Assembly (NCBI GenBank): GCA_946480825.1
Contig: CAMLLG010000064.1
Location: 1 to 22,926 of the forward strand
Source of the DNA: an uncultured Lysobacteraceae bacterium
Lineage (GTDB): Bacteria; Pseudomonadota; Gammaproteobacteria; Xanthomonadales; Xanthomonadaceae
DNA: 22,926 nucleotides
Direction of reading: 5' to 3'
Below, one piece after another: positions 7,732 through 15,417 of the stretch (position 1 is its first letter; each line of letters begins with the position of its first letter). Both the position numbers and the translations under genes were made by a program. Under the pieces are notes generated by a model. The model did not search any database. It was given only the letters and a program-made list of their open reading frames with translations, and was not told the origin of the DNA.

Positions 7732-8700
7732 TCAGTGCCCCGCACAGTCCGAGCAGATGCGCTCGACCGTGTAGCCCTTGGCGCGCAGCTTCTCGACCAC
7801 GCCGTCCTCGCCGAGCAGATGCAGAGCGCCGACCACCACCAGGGTGTCGTCGCGGGTCTCGCCGTCGAGCATGCGCTGCAGCTTCGGCAGCCAGGCATCG
7901 TTGCGCTCGATGTTGATGCGGCGATACAGGGCCGGATATTCGTTGCGCATGTCCGCGGCCATGCCGTTCCACAGCGCGCCTTCGTCGCCGCGACGCCAAT
8001 CGTCGTGGAGTTTCTCGATTTCGACCGACGCGTCGTCCGCTTCCTTCAAAGACTCTTCAAGGAACTGCAGTTGTTCGGCCTTGCCCATGCCGTCGAACAC
8101 CGCGATCTGCTCCGCGCCCTGCTCCAGGCCGCCGGTCCGCTTGGCCGCCGCGCGCGCGCGGTTGCCCAGATGCATGTCGAGACCGAGTTCGGGATCGAGA
8201 CCGAGCTTGTTCATTTCGACGATGGAAATCATGAGGGCGACGAACCAGGGCTCGAACATCTGGAACGCCTGCGGCGGCATGCCCATTTTCTGCAGCGATG
8301 CGGCGTTGGCGGTGTTCCAGGCCCGCAGCTTCGCGGCCGCCGGCGCCGACAACTCGCTGTCCAGGGTCGTGCCGTCCGTGCGAAGCGCCGCCTGCCCCAT
8401 CGCCACGCCCAGCGCCGGCGACGCCATTTCCTCGGGCGAGAGCTCGAACACCACCGCTTCGGCGTCGTCGAATGCGCGATCGACATCCTTCGACAGCGGG
8501 TAGTCGGTGGGCTTCAGCATGTGGAACGAGCCGAGCAGGTACACGTCGTTGTCGGCATCGGAGACTTTCCACAGCAGCGGCACCGGCGACGCCTGGCCGG
8601 CCGCGGCCGCGGCGGCGGGACGCGCGCGATCGGCGGCGACGGCAGCGACCGAAACGGCGGCGGCGATGGAGACGAGAACGAACAGCGAACGAAGGCGCAT
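7732..8700 (-). CDS. TraB/GumN family protein, exported
   Basis: The product has 322 residues. A signal peptide (MRLRSLFVLVSIAAAVSVAAVAA) directs it out of the cytoplasm. The mature part has the TraB/GumN pattern: LLWKVSDADNDVYLLGSFHML near the N-terminus (GxxH), a conserved central helical part with EQGAEQIAVFDGM, and DDTLVVVGALHLLGEDGV with the second GxxH near the C-terminus, then RAKGYTVERI. The paired GxxH motifs are those of the TIKI/TraB metal-dependent peptidase-like fold; the actual substrate in bacteria is not known. The ATG at 8700 is supported by AGGAT eight bases upstream. It is 62 bases downstream of the DUF1684 gene and probably in the same transcript. Confidence 0.9.
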   Translation of the reverse strand: MRLRSLFVLVSIAAAVSVAAVAADRARPAAAAAAGQASPVPLLWKVSDADNDVYLLGSFHMLKPTDYPLSKDVDRAFDDAEAVVFELSPEEMASPALGVAMGQAALRTDGTTLDSELSAPAAAKLRAWNTANAASLQKMGMPPQAFQMFEPWFVALMISIVEMNKLGLDPELGLDMHLGNRARAAAKRTGGLEQGAEQIAVFDGMGKAEQLQFLEESLKEADDASVEIEKLHDDWRRGDEGALWNGMAADMRNEYPALYRRINIERNDAWLPKLQRMLDGETRDDTLVVVGALHLLGEDGVVEKLRAKGYTVERICSDCAGH

Positions 8701-8762
8701 GGCGATCCTGTGACTGTGATGCGTGGGCGGAATGCGTGAAAAAAGCGATCGGGGAAACACGA

Positions 8763-9704
8763 TCATTGCTTGACGCCGTAGCGCTTCTCGCCGGCGGTGA
8801 TCGCGAGATCGAGCCGGTTCTGGTTCGGCGGCAACGGACAGGTGGCGAACTGCGTGAACGCGCACGGCGGATTGTAGGCACGGTTGAAATCGATCACGAC
8901 CTTGCCTTTCGCATCGGGGCGCGGCACGTCGATGTAGCGGCCCGCGCCGTAGGTTTCGTGCCCGCTGGTGCGGTCGGCGATGATCAGCGACAGCGTGTCG
9001 CCGCCCTGGTCCAGCGCTTCGATGCGGAAGGTCTTGCCTTCGCGCTGGAATTCCAGCGCGCCGGGATTCGACGTGTTCTCGGTGGTGCCGATGATCGTGG
9101 CGATCGGCAGCGTGGTGCCGGCCGGATGCGGCACGAACGTGGCCTCGACGCGCCAGTCGCGGTTCGGCGGCCAGTATTCCAGCCCCTTGAACTGCAGCCG
9201 CGTCGGCGCGTCGGCATGCTTCACCCGCAGCGCACGGTTGCCGGCGCGTTCGATCACCGTGAGCAGGCCTTTGCCCTCGTCGAAACCGATGACGCTGGGC
9301 GGACCGGCGCTGTCGTCCTTCAGCTCCACCCGGCCCTTCAGCGGCTCGCCATCGAGCGTGAGCGCCACGCCGCTGTCGGGCGTGAAGAAGACACGGTTGC
9401 CGTCGCGGGTGAACATGCCCATCGACGGCGGCCCCATCGCCAGGCGGATGCCGCTGCGCGGACTGCTGCCGGCGTAGTGCGATTTCAGCGTCAACCAGTG
9501 CAATCCGATCAGGCTGGTCCAGCCGTCGGTCGCGGTGAGTTTTTCCTGGCGCTGGATCCGCCAGAGATTTTCGTCGGACAGATACTGCGCCTGCGCGGCG
9601 CTGAGCACCGCGTCGTCGGCCGCCGTCTTCTTCTCGCCGCAGGCGGCCAACGTCAGCAGCGCGAGCGTCAGCAGCGCGGTCGTCGTGCGGGTGATGGTCT
9701 TCAT
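8763..9704 (-). CDS. DUF1684 lipoprotein
   Basis: The product has 313 residues from the ATG at 9704. The N-terminus MKTITRTTTALLTLALLTL then AAC is a lipoprotein signal with lipid-bearing C22. The body matches the DUF1684 family: an N-terminal LSDENLWRIQRQEKLTATDG, a central YWPPNRDWRVEATF, then GGDTLSLIIADRTSGHETYG and the C-terminal signature DFNRAYNPPCAFTQFATCPL with PPNQNRLDLAI. Its biochemical role is unknown. The start is ambiguous: four in-frame ATGs lie at 9758, 9734, 9722 and 9704. The last has AGGGA nearby and gives a standard signal; the first lies two bases after the mutL stop, with GAGGGGG upstream, and would give a long polar N-terminus. Downstream of mutL, likely same operon. 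Confidence 0.88.
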   Translation of the reverse strand: MKTITRTTTALLTLALLTLAACGEKKTAADDAVLSAAQAQYLSDENLWRIQRQEKLTATDGWTSLIGLHWLTLKSHYAGSSPRSGIRLAMGPPSMGMFTRDGNRVFFTPDSGVALTLDGEPLKGRVELKDDSAGPPSVIGFDEGKGLLTVIERAGNRALRVKHADAPTRLQFKGLEYWPPNRDWRVEATFVPHPAGTTLPIATIIGTTENTSNPGALEFQREGKTFRIEALDQGGDTLSLIIADRTSGHETYGAGRYIDVPRPDAKGKVVIDFNRAYNPPCAFTQFATCPLPPNQNRLDLAITAGEKRYGVKQ

Positions 9705-9760
9705 GCGCGTCCCTGTCTCCATGCTCGTCCTCATCGCAGTGTCCGTTTTCGTGTTCATGC

Positions 9761-11605
9761 TCAGCGCCCCCTCAGGAACCAGCGATCGATCTCGCCCAAC
9801 GTGAATTTCGCCCAGGTCGGGCGGCCATGATTGCATTGCCCGGACCGCTCGGTGGCTTCCATCTCGCGCAGCAGCGCGTTCATTTCCGGGAGGCTCAGAC
9901 GCCGGTTGGCGCGCACCGCGCCATGACAGGCCATCGTCGCCAGCAGTTCGTCGCGCGCGCCGGCCACGCGTCGCGACGCGCCGTGTTCGACCAGATCGGC
10001 GATGACGTCGCGGAACAGCGCTTCCACTTCACCGTCGGCCAACAGCGCCGGCACGCCACGCAGCGCGAGACTCTGCGGCCCGCTGCGGGTGATCTCGAAA
10101 CCCAGCGCCGCGAGGGTCGCGGCTTCGCGCTCGGCGGTCTCGGCTTCGCGCTCCGACACCGCCACCGTCTGCGGCACCAGCAGCGGCTGCATGCGCAGAC
10201 CGACGCCGTCGTGCGCGGTCTTCAGTTTTTCGTAGCCGATGCGTTCGTGCGCGGCGTGCATGTCGACCACGATCAGGCCGTCGACGGTCTCGCTGAGGAT
10301 GTAGATGCCGTGCAGTTGCGCGATCGCGTACCCCAGCGGCGGCACCTCGCCGTCCTGCGTTTCCGGCAGCGGGCGCACCGCCGGTTGCGGCTGCGAAGAC
10401 GACGGTACGGCGTAGAGCGCGGCATAGGCGGCGCGGACGTCTTCCACGCGCAGACCCAGGCCGGTCTGCGGCATCGGCCGGTTCCACTGCGGCGCATGCA
10501 TCGGCGACCCCGGTGCACCGCCGTCGATCGAGGACGGGAACGGCGACGTCGGCGCACCCTCCGCGGGCAGGCCGACGGCCGCACCCGCGCGGGTTTCGGC
10601 CAGCGCGGCGTGCAGCGTGCGGTAGACGAAATCGTGGATCGCGCGGCCATCGCGGAAGCGCACCTCATGCTTCGCCGGATGCACGTTCACGTCGACCCGG
10701 CGCGGATCGACTTCGAGGAACAGCACGTAGGCCGGCTGCCGACCGTGGAACAGCACGTCGGCGTAGGCCTGCTTCACCGCATGGGCGATGCTGCGGTCGC
10801 GCACCGCGCGGCCGTTGACGAACAGGTATTGCTGGTCGGTGCTGGCGCGCGAATACGCGGGCTGCGCGATCCAGCCGCTGAGCCGCATCGCGCTGCCGCT
10901 GTCGGTGGACAGCGGCGCGGTGTGGTCGAGCTGCAGTGCGTTGGCGAGAAATTCCTCGCTCAGCGTTTCCGCCAGGCGTTCGCCCGAGAACAACGCACCG
11001 CCGTCGCCCTTGTAGCGCCGCAGCGGCTTGCCGTTGTGGCTGACCCGCAATTCGACATCGGGACGCGCCAGCGCGAGCTGGCGCAGCCATTCCTCGATGT
11101 GGCCGAGCTCGGTGCGCTCGGCGCGCAGGAACTTGCGCCGCGCCGGTACGTTGTAGAACAGGTCGCGCACTTCGACCGTGGTGCCGGTGGGCTGCTGTTT
11201 CGGCGCCGGCTCGCCGACCCGGCCGCCGTCCACGGCGAGCGCGATGCCGTGGCCCTCGTCGTCGCGACGCGACGCGATGACGAAGCGGCTGACCGACGCG
11301 ATCGACGGCAGCGCTTCGCCGCGGAAGCCGAGCGTGGCCACGGCTTCCAGATCGTCGAGCGACGCGATCTTGCTGGTGGCGTGGCGCTGCACCGCGAGCG
11401 CGAGTTCGTCCGGCGCGATGCCGCCGCCGTCGTCGCGGACCCGGATCAGGCGCACGCCGCCTTCTTCCAGATCGATGTCGATGCGGCGCGCGCCGGCATC
11501 GATCGCGTTCTCGACCAGTTCCTTCACCACCGACGCCGGGCGTTCGATGACTTCGCCGGCGGCGATCTGGTTGACGAGGGTGTCCGGAAGCTGGCGGATG
11601 GTCAC
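9761..11605 (-). CDS. mutL: DNA mismatch repair protein MutL, endonuclease type
   Basis: The product has 614 residues, starting at GTG (chosen because [20 protein letters not shown] is the family's invariant N-terminus). GHKL ATPase motifs are clear: [36 protein letters not shown] and the [19 protein letters not shown] loop. A variable Pro-rich linker lies around 335-430. The C-terminal dimerisation domain has [12 protein letters not shown] at 448-459, which fits DQHA(X)2E(X)4E with Met for Gln, and later ACHGAVRA and CNHGRP. These are the metal-binding and catalytic motifs of nicking MutL proteins, found in bacteria without MutH. It links mismatch recognition by MutS to strand incision. Located between amiC and the DUF1684 gene, as part of the widely conserved nnr-tsaE-ami-mutL order. 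Confidence 0.97.
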   Translation of the reverse strand: MTIRQLPDTLVNQIAAGEVIERPASVVKELVENAIDAGARRIDIDLEEGGVRLIRVRDDGGGIAPDELALAVQRHATSKIASLDDLEAVATLGFRGEALPSIASVSRFVIASRRDDEGHGIALAVDGGRVGEPAPKQQPTGTTVEVRDLFYNVPARRKFLRAERTELGHIEEWLRQLALARPDVELRVSHNGKPLRRYKGDGGALFSGERLAETLSEEFLANALQLDHTAPLSTDSGSAMRLSGWIAQPAYSRASTDQQYLFVNGRAVRDRSIAHAVKQAYADVLFHGRQPAYVLFLEVDPRRVDVNVHPAKHEVRFRDGRAIHDFVYRTLHAALAETRAGAAVGLPAEGAPTSPFPSSIDGGAPGSPMHAPQWNRPMPQTGLGLRVEDVRAAYAALYAVPSSSQPQPAVRPLPETQDGEVPPLGYAIAQLHGIYILSETVDGLIVVDMHAAHERIGYEKLKTAHDGVGLRMQPLLVPQTVAVSEREAETAEREAATLAALGFEITRSGPQSLALRGVPALLADGEVEALFRDVIADLVEHGASRRVAGARDELLATMACHGAVRANRRLSLPEMNALLREMEATERSGQCNHGRPTWAKFTLGEIDRWFLRGR

Positions 11606-11650
11606 GAGGCCGTCTGGCGCCGGCGTGCGGCGCGAATGGGAACGACCGCG

Positions 11651-11656
11651 ATGATA
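11651..11656 (-). promoter_or_regulatory. Candidate -10 box for mutL
   Basis: On the minus strand TATCAT lies 45 bases before the mutL GTG start in the 91-base amiC-mutL gap. No good -35 box is seen. It would give mutL its own promoter in addition to read-through from amiC. Confidence 0.3.
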
Positions 11657-11696
11657 ACTGCCCCGCAGCGGAGGCGGTGTGCGGCGGTACGCCGTC

Positions 11697-13253
11697 TCAG
11701 GGACTGCCGCCGGTCACGCCCGCGGATGCCGCCGCGGCACTGGCCACGACCGTGCCCTCGGCCGCCTTCGCCCGGGCCGCGAACAGTGTGCCCGGCGGCG
11801 GCTGGCGGGTGAAATAGGCCTGGATGCCGCCGAGTACGGCCGCCGCCACCTTGCGCTGGTGGGCCGGGTCGAAGAGACGCTTTTCCTCGTCCGGATTGGA
11901 GATGAAGCCGGTCTCCACCAGCATCGCCGGCATGTCGGCATTGCGCAGCACTTCGAAGTTGGCGAACTCGATCTGCGGCTTGTGGGTCTTGCCCAGCCGC
12001 TTGAGATCGTCGAGCACATAGCCCGCCGCATCCTGCGACGCCTTCATGTGCCCGCTCTGCGCGAGATCCAGCAGCACGTTGGACAGCGTGTCGCGGGTCA
12101 GGCGCACGCCGCCGACCAGATCGGACGCGTTCTCCTTGTCGGCCAGCCAGCGCGCGTGCTGCGAGGAGGCACCGCGCGTCGACAGCACATAGACCGACGA
12201 GCCCCAGGCGCTGCGGTTCTCGGCGGCGTCGGCGTGGATCGAGACGAACATGTCCGCCTTCGCCGCACGCGCCTTGCGCGCGCGCATCGGGCGTTCGACA
12301 TAGACATCGGTGTCGCGGACGAGATAAGCGCGCATGCCCGGGGTCGCGTTGATCTGGCGCGCGAGTTCCTTGCTGATCGCGAGCACCGCATGTTTTTCGT
12401 AGCGGCCGCTGGGCCCGATCGCGCCGGGATCCTGGCCGCCGTGCCCGGGGTCGATGGCGATGACCAGCGGCCGCGTGCCGACGCGCAGGTCGCGCAGGGT
12501 CTTGCCGCCGGCGGGTGCGGGCGGTTCGGCGGCAGCGACAGTCGGCGGCGATGGGGTCGGCAGCGATGGGGTCGCGGTCGACACGGCAGTGGAAGGTGGG
12601 CCGGCGACGGCAGACGTCGTCGCCGTCGGGGCAGCGGCGACTTGCGTCGTCGAGGTGCCGCCAGCGAGCAACTGTGCCGGCGTCTGCGGCGAGGGCTGGG
12701 TCACGGCCGGCGGAACGGCAGCAACCGCGACCTGCGATACGGCCGCAGTCGCCGGCCTGGTCACCGCCGGCATGGCGGTTGCCGAATTCTGGGCGACCGG
12801 GCTGGTCGCGGCCGGCGCGGCCGGCGTGACCGCAATCGGCTTGCCGCCGTCGCCGGGCCATTCCAGCACGAGGCGCGCGCTGCCGTCGGCGGCGCGTTCG
12901 AGACGCGGCTTCAACGGCGTCACCGGCGAGATCAGATCGAACACGATGCGGGTGGTACCCGGCGCGGGCTGGCCGCGGCGCACGGCCTTGACCACGCCGA
13001 CCGGCGCCGGCAACTGCAGCGTGCGGCCGGCGGTGGTGTCGGGGAGATCGACCACGAAGCGGTCGGGGTTGGCGAGGCGGAGCGTGCGGAAGGCGACGCC
13101 GGCCTGCAGGTGCAGCTCGGCGCGGGTGCCGGTGGCGCCGTCGCTCAGCTGCAAACCCTTGATTTCATTGGCTTGCGCAAGATTCCAGCACAGGGCCGCC
13201 AGCAAGGCCAGGCCCAGAATGATCTGCTGTACGGTGGTCCCCTTGACGCGCAT
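11697..13253 (-). CDS. amiC: N-acetylmuramoyl-L-alanine amidase (AmiB/AmiC type)
   Basis: Cleaves the amide bond between MurNAc and the peptide stem of peptidoglycan in the periplasm, splitting septal wall during division. The product has 518 residues: signal peptide (1-28), an AMIN domain (about 29-135; targets septal peptidoglycan), a long Ala/Pro/Thr-rich linker (about 136-255), and an Amidase_3 catalytic domain (about 262-485). Zinc ligands are visible as H271 (IDPGHGGQD), E286 (GRYEKH) and H340 (SIHADA), with catalytic E447 ([10 protein letters not shown]). The insertion between H340 and E447 is where AmiB/AmiC enzymes carry the autoinhibitory helix that EnvC or NlpD displaces. No LysM domain follows; the C-terminus is an Ala-rich tail. 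AmiB and AmiC cannot be told apart by sequence alone. Confidence 0.95.
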   Translation of the reverse strand: MRVKGTTVQQIILGLALLAALCWNLAQANEIKGLQLSDGATGTRAELHLQAGVAFRTLRLANPDRFVVDLPDTTAGRTLQLPAPVGVVKAVRRGQPAPGTTRIVFDLISPVTPLKPRLERAADGSARLVLEWPGDGGKPIAVTPAAPAATSPVAQNSATAMPAVTRPATAAVSQVAVAAVPPAVTQPSPQTPAQLLAGGTSTTQVAAAPTATTSAVAGPPSTAVSTATPSLPTPSPPTVAAAEPPAPAGGKTLRDLRVGTRPLVIAIDPGHGGQDPGAIGPSGRYEKHAVLAISKELARQINATPGMRAYLVRDTDVYVERPMRARKARAAKADMFVSIHADAAENRSAWGSSVYVLSTRGASSQHARWLADKENASDLVGGVRLTRDTLSNVLLDLAQSGHMKASQDAAGYVLDDLKRLGKTHKPQIEFANFEVLRNADMPAMLVETGFISNPDEEKRLFDPAHQRKVAAAVLGGIQAYFTRQPPPGTLFAARAKAAEGTVVASAAAASAGVTGGSP

Positions 13254-13341
13254 GGCCGGTAGTCAAACACCCGGCGCGGAATTTATCAAGCACTTTTCCC
13301 TTAATAATCCGTAACCTGCCGCCACTTCCTGCCCAGCGGCT
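13254..13341 (-). promoter_or_regulatory. AT-rich gap upstream of amiC, possible promoter
   Basis: The 88-base tsaE-amiC gap contains an island of A/T (about 13280-13308) that is striking in this GC-rich window. On the minus strand it reads GGATTATTAAGGGAAAAG and then TTGATAAATT, the latter a fair -10-like sequence. A promoter for amiC-mutL is plausible, but no paired -35/-10 with good spacing stands out. Confidence 0.35.
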
Positions 13342-13872
13342 TCAGCAAGGCGCCGCAACCCCCTGCCCGGTGGCCAGACGCGCCAGCCACGCATGCCCTG
13401 CCGGACTCAGCGGAGCGAGTTCGCATGCACGACCGTCGCCCTCGATCGCCAGCGCGATCCGCAGGTCCGGCGCCGGCAATGCGTCGCCGCCGCGCTCGGG
13501 CCATTCGATCAGCCACAGCGCCGCGTCGGCATCGTCCAGACCGAGGAATTCCAGCTCGGCGCCATCGCCGATCCGGTACAGGTCCAGATGCAGTGCTTCG
13601 CCGCCCTCTGCGAGCGGATAGCGTTCGACGAGCGTATAGGTCGGGCTGCGGATCGCGCCGCTCACGCCCAGCGCCCGCAGCCAGCCGCGCGCGAGCGTGG
13701 ACTTGCCTGCGCCGAGATCGCCCTGCAGCAAAACGACGGCCGGCCGCGGCGCGGTCTGCGCGAGCGCGCGCGCGAGGTCTTCGGTAGCCTCGGCATCGGC
13801 GAGATGCGACACGACCGATGCCGTCGTGGGCGATGCCGTGATGCGCGATGCCGTCATGCGTGATGTGGTCAT
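13342..13872 (-). CDS. tsaE: tRNA threonylcarbamoyladenosine biosynthesis ATPase TsaE
   Basis: With TsaB, TsaC and TsaD it makes t6A37 on ANN-decoding tRNAs; TsaE is the P-loop ATPase that resets the TsaBD complex. The product has 176 residues. Landmarks: Walker A GDLGAGKS (51-58), SPTYTLVERY (77-85), HLDLYRIGD (95-103) and IEWPERG (122-128). The ATG at 13872 overlaps the nnr stop (ATGA), supporting coupling and this start. The first 20 residues are four degenerate pentapeptides (MTTSR, MTASR, ITASP, TTASV) written by a 15-bp tandem repeat; a second in-frame ATG at 13857 begins unit two. The conserved fold begins after that, so the repeat is an extra N-terminal tail. Confidence 0.95.
   Translation of the reverse strand: MTTSRMTASRITASPTTASVVSHLADAEATEDLARALAQTAPRPAVVLLQGDLGAGKSTLARGWLRALGVSGAIRSPTYTLVERYPLAEGGEALHLDLYRIGDGAELEFLGLDDADAALWLIEWPERGGDALPAPDLRIALAIEGDGRACELAPLSPAGHAWLARLATGQGVAAPC
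13813..13872 (-). repeat. 15-bp tandem repeat (four units) at the tsaE start
   Basis: On the minus strand four 15-base units follow each other: ATGACCACATCACGC, ATGACGGCATCGCGC, ATCACGGCATCGCCC, ACGACGGCATCGGTC. Neighbouring units agree at 12, 13 and 11 of 15 positions. The unit is a multiple of three, so unit number can change without breaking the frame. The six bases before the first unit (TCACGC, in nnr) repeat the unit's end. Confidence 0.8.
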
Positions 13873-15392
13873 GCGTGAGACGCGGGATTCGCGAGACGGC
13901 GCAACTGCGGAAACAGGTCGGACGGCAGCAATCCCCGCTCGCCGCCATCGCGTGCGGCCACATCGCCTGCGGCGGCATGCAACAGCGCGCCGCAGACCGC
14001 GGCCTCGAAGCACGACAGGCCTTGCGCGCGCCCCTGCGCGAGCAGCGCGGCGATCGTGCCCGTGAGCACATCGCCCATGCCACCGGTGGCCATGCCCGGA
14101 TTTCCGGCATCCACGATCACCGGAATTTCGCCGGGCGCCGCGATCACGCTGCCCGCGCCCTTCAGCACGACCGCGCACGCGTAGCGTCCGGCCAATCTGC
14201 GCGCGGCCTGCAGACGGTCGCGTTCGACTTCGGCGACGGTTTCGCCGAGCAGGCGCGCAGCTTCGCCCGGATGCGGCGTGATCACCGCAGGGCCGAGCGT
14301 CTGCGGGTCGCGACGCGCGATCGCGTTCAGCGCATCGGCATCGAGCACCCGCGGCAGATCGGTCGCGAGCGCGGCCTCCAGCATCGCCGCGCCCCATGCG
14401 CCATCGCCCAGTCCGGGGCCGATCGCGATCACGTTGGCGGCGTCGAGCAGCGGCCGCAATCCGCTCGCGTCATCGACCGCGCGGGTCATGCATTCGGGAC
14501 GCCGTGCCAACAATGCCGGCACATGCGCGGCGCGCGTCGCCGCGCTGACCAGGCCCGCGCCGGTGCGCAGCGCGGCCTCGGCGCACAGCGCGAGCGCGCC
14601 GCCGTAACCGTGGTCGCCGCCGATGCACAGCACGTGGCCGAACAGCCCCTTGTGCGCGTTGCGCGGACGCGGCGAAAAACACGCCTGCAGTGCGTCCGCA
14701 CGGACCACGCATGCGGTCGGTTCGAGATCGTCGAACACGTGATCGGCCAGGCCCAGCGTATCGATCACCACCTCGCCCGCGACGGCGCGGCCGCGACCGG
14801 TGTACAGGCCCGGCTTGCCGGCGATGAACGCCAGTGTGACCGTTGCGCGTACCACGGGGCCGTCGTGATGGCCGCTGTCCGCATCGACGCCCGAAGGAAT
14901 GTCGAGCGCGAGGACCGGCGTCGCGGCGTCGCGATCGAGCGCGGCCACCAGATCCGCGGCCGGACCTTCGAGTGCGCGATGCAGGCCGATGCCGAACAAT
15001 GCATCCACCCAGACATCGACCTGCGGCAGCGCGTCGTCGACGACGAACGTCGCCGCTTCGCCGCCGACCTGCAGATACGCGTCCGCGGCGCGGCGCGCCG
15101 CACCCGCCTTCACGTCATCGCCCAGACGCAACACGAACACGTGGCGCCCGGAACTTCTCGCCAACTCGGCCAGCACGTAGCCGTCGCCGCCGTTGTTGCC
15201 CGGCCCGCAGAGCACGCCGATGCGCTGGGCCTCGGGCCAGCGATCAAGCAGCAACCGCCACGCGGCCAGACCGGCGCGGGCCATCAGATCGTCTTCATCC
15301 AGACCCACGCGGGACATCGCCACCTGCTCGGCGACACGCACCGCGGCGCCGCGATGGACTTTCGGCAGATCGTGGAGGAAGCCGGTACGCAT
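13869..15392 (-). CDS. nnr: Bifunctional NAD(P)H-hydrate epimerase / ADP-dependent NAD(P)HX dehydratase
   Basis: Repairs NADH and NADPH damaged by hydration: the N-terminal domain (YjeF_N, about 1-215) epimerises R-NAD(P)HX to the S form, and the C-terminal ribokinase-like domain (about 225-500) dehydrates S-NAD(P)HX using ADP. The product has 507 residues, normal for the fused form. Seen: CGPGNNGGDGYVLAELA and LALDIPSGVDADSG in the first domain; KGLFGHVLCIGGDHGYGGAL, AIGPGLGD, VITPHPGEAARLL, VVLKGAGSVI and the nucleotide-binding GMATGGMGDVLTG in the second. It starts 22 bases from the divergent queG start, with its own TAGAAT box six bases before the ATG and no Shine-Dalgarno sequence. Its stop overlaps the tsaE start. 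Confidence 0.96.
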   Translation of the reverse strand: MRTGFLHDLPKVHRGAAVRVAEQVAMSRVGLDEDDLMARAGLAAWRLLLDRWPEAQRIGVLCGPGNNGGDGYVLAELARSSGRHVFVLRLGDDVKAGAARRAADAYLQVGGEAATFVVDDALPQVDVWVDALFGIGLHRALEGPAADLVAALDRDAATPVLALDIPSGVDADSGHHDGPVVRATVTLAFIAGKPGLYTGRGRAVAGEVVIDTLGLADHVFDDLEPTACVVRADALQACFSPRPRNAHKGLFGHVLCIGGDHGYGGALALCAEAALRTGAGLVSAATRAAHVPALLARRPECMTRAVDDASGLRPLLDAANVIAIGPGLGDGAWGAAMLEAALATDLPRVLDADALNAIARRDPQTLGPAVITPHPGEAARLLGETVAEVERDRLQAARRLAGRYACAVVLKGAGSVIAAPGEIPVIVDAGNPGMATGGMGDVLTGTIAALLAQGRAQGLSCFEAAVCGALLHAAAGDVAARDGGERGLLPSDLFPQLRRLANPASHA

Positions 15393-15417
15393 GCCCGGAT
15401 TCTATACTTCCCCGGTG
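15390..15417. promoter_or_regulatory. Divergent, apparently leaderless promoter pair nnr/queG
   Basis: Plus strand: TATACT at 15403-15408, then six bases, then GTG (15415), the start of queG. Minus strand: TAGAAT at 15404-15399, then six bases, then ATG (15392), the start of nnr. The two -10 boxes share two base pairs, and each start codon lies where transcription should begin, so both mRNAs would be leaderless. No Shine-Dalgarno sequence is present for either gene, and -35 elements are poor on both sides. Confidence 0.6.

Noticed and set aside
7574..7774. Plus-strand 66-codon frame between convergent genes
   Set aside because: Arg/Leu-rich, no ribosome site, and it overlaps the end of the TraB-like gene; the minus-strand frame is the better candidate.
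8504..8513. GGCTTCAG-like core inside the TraB-like gene as a third REP copy
   Set aside because: It lacks the palindromic partner arm and inverted second copy, and it encodes conserved residues (MLKPTDYP).
9827..11812. Plus-strand open frame (661 codons) antisense to mutL
   Set aside because: Arg/His/Gln-rich product with no fold; it is a mirror of the MutL codons.
12454..13314. Plus-strand open frame (286 codons) antisense to the amiC linker
   Set aside because: The Ala/Gly/Val-rich sequence merely mirrors the Ala/Pro/Thr-rich linker of the amidase.
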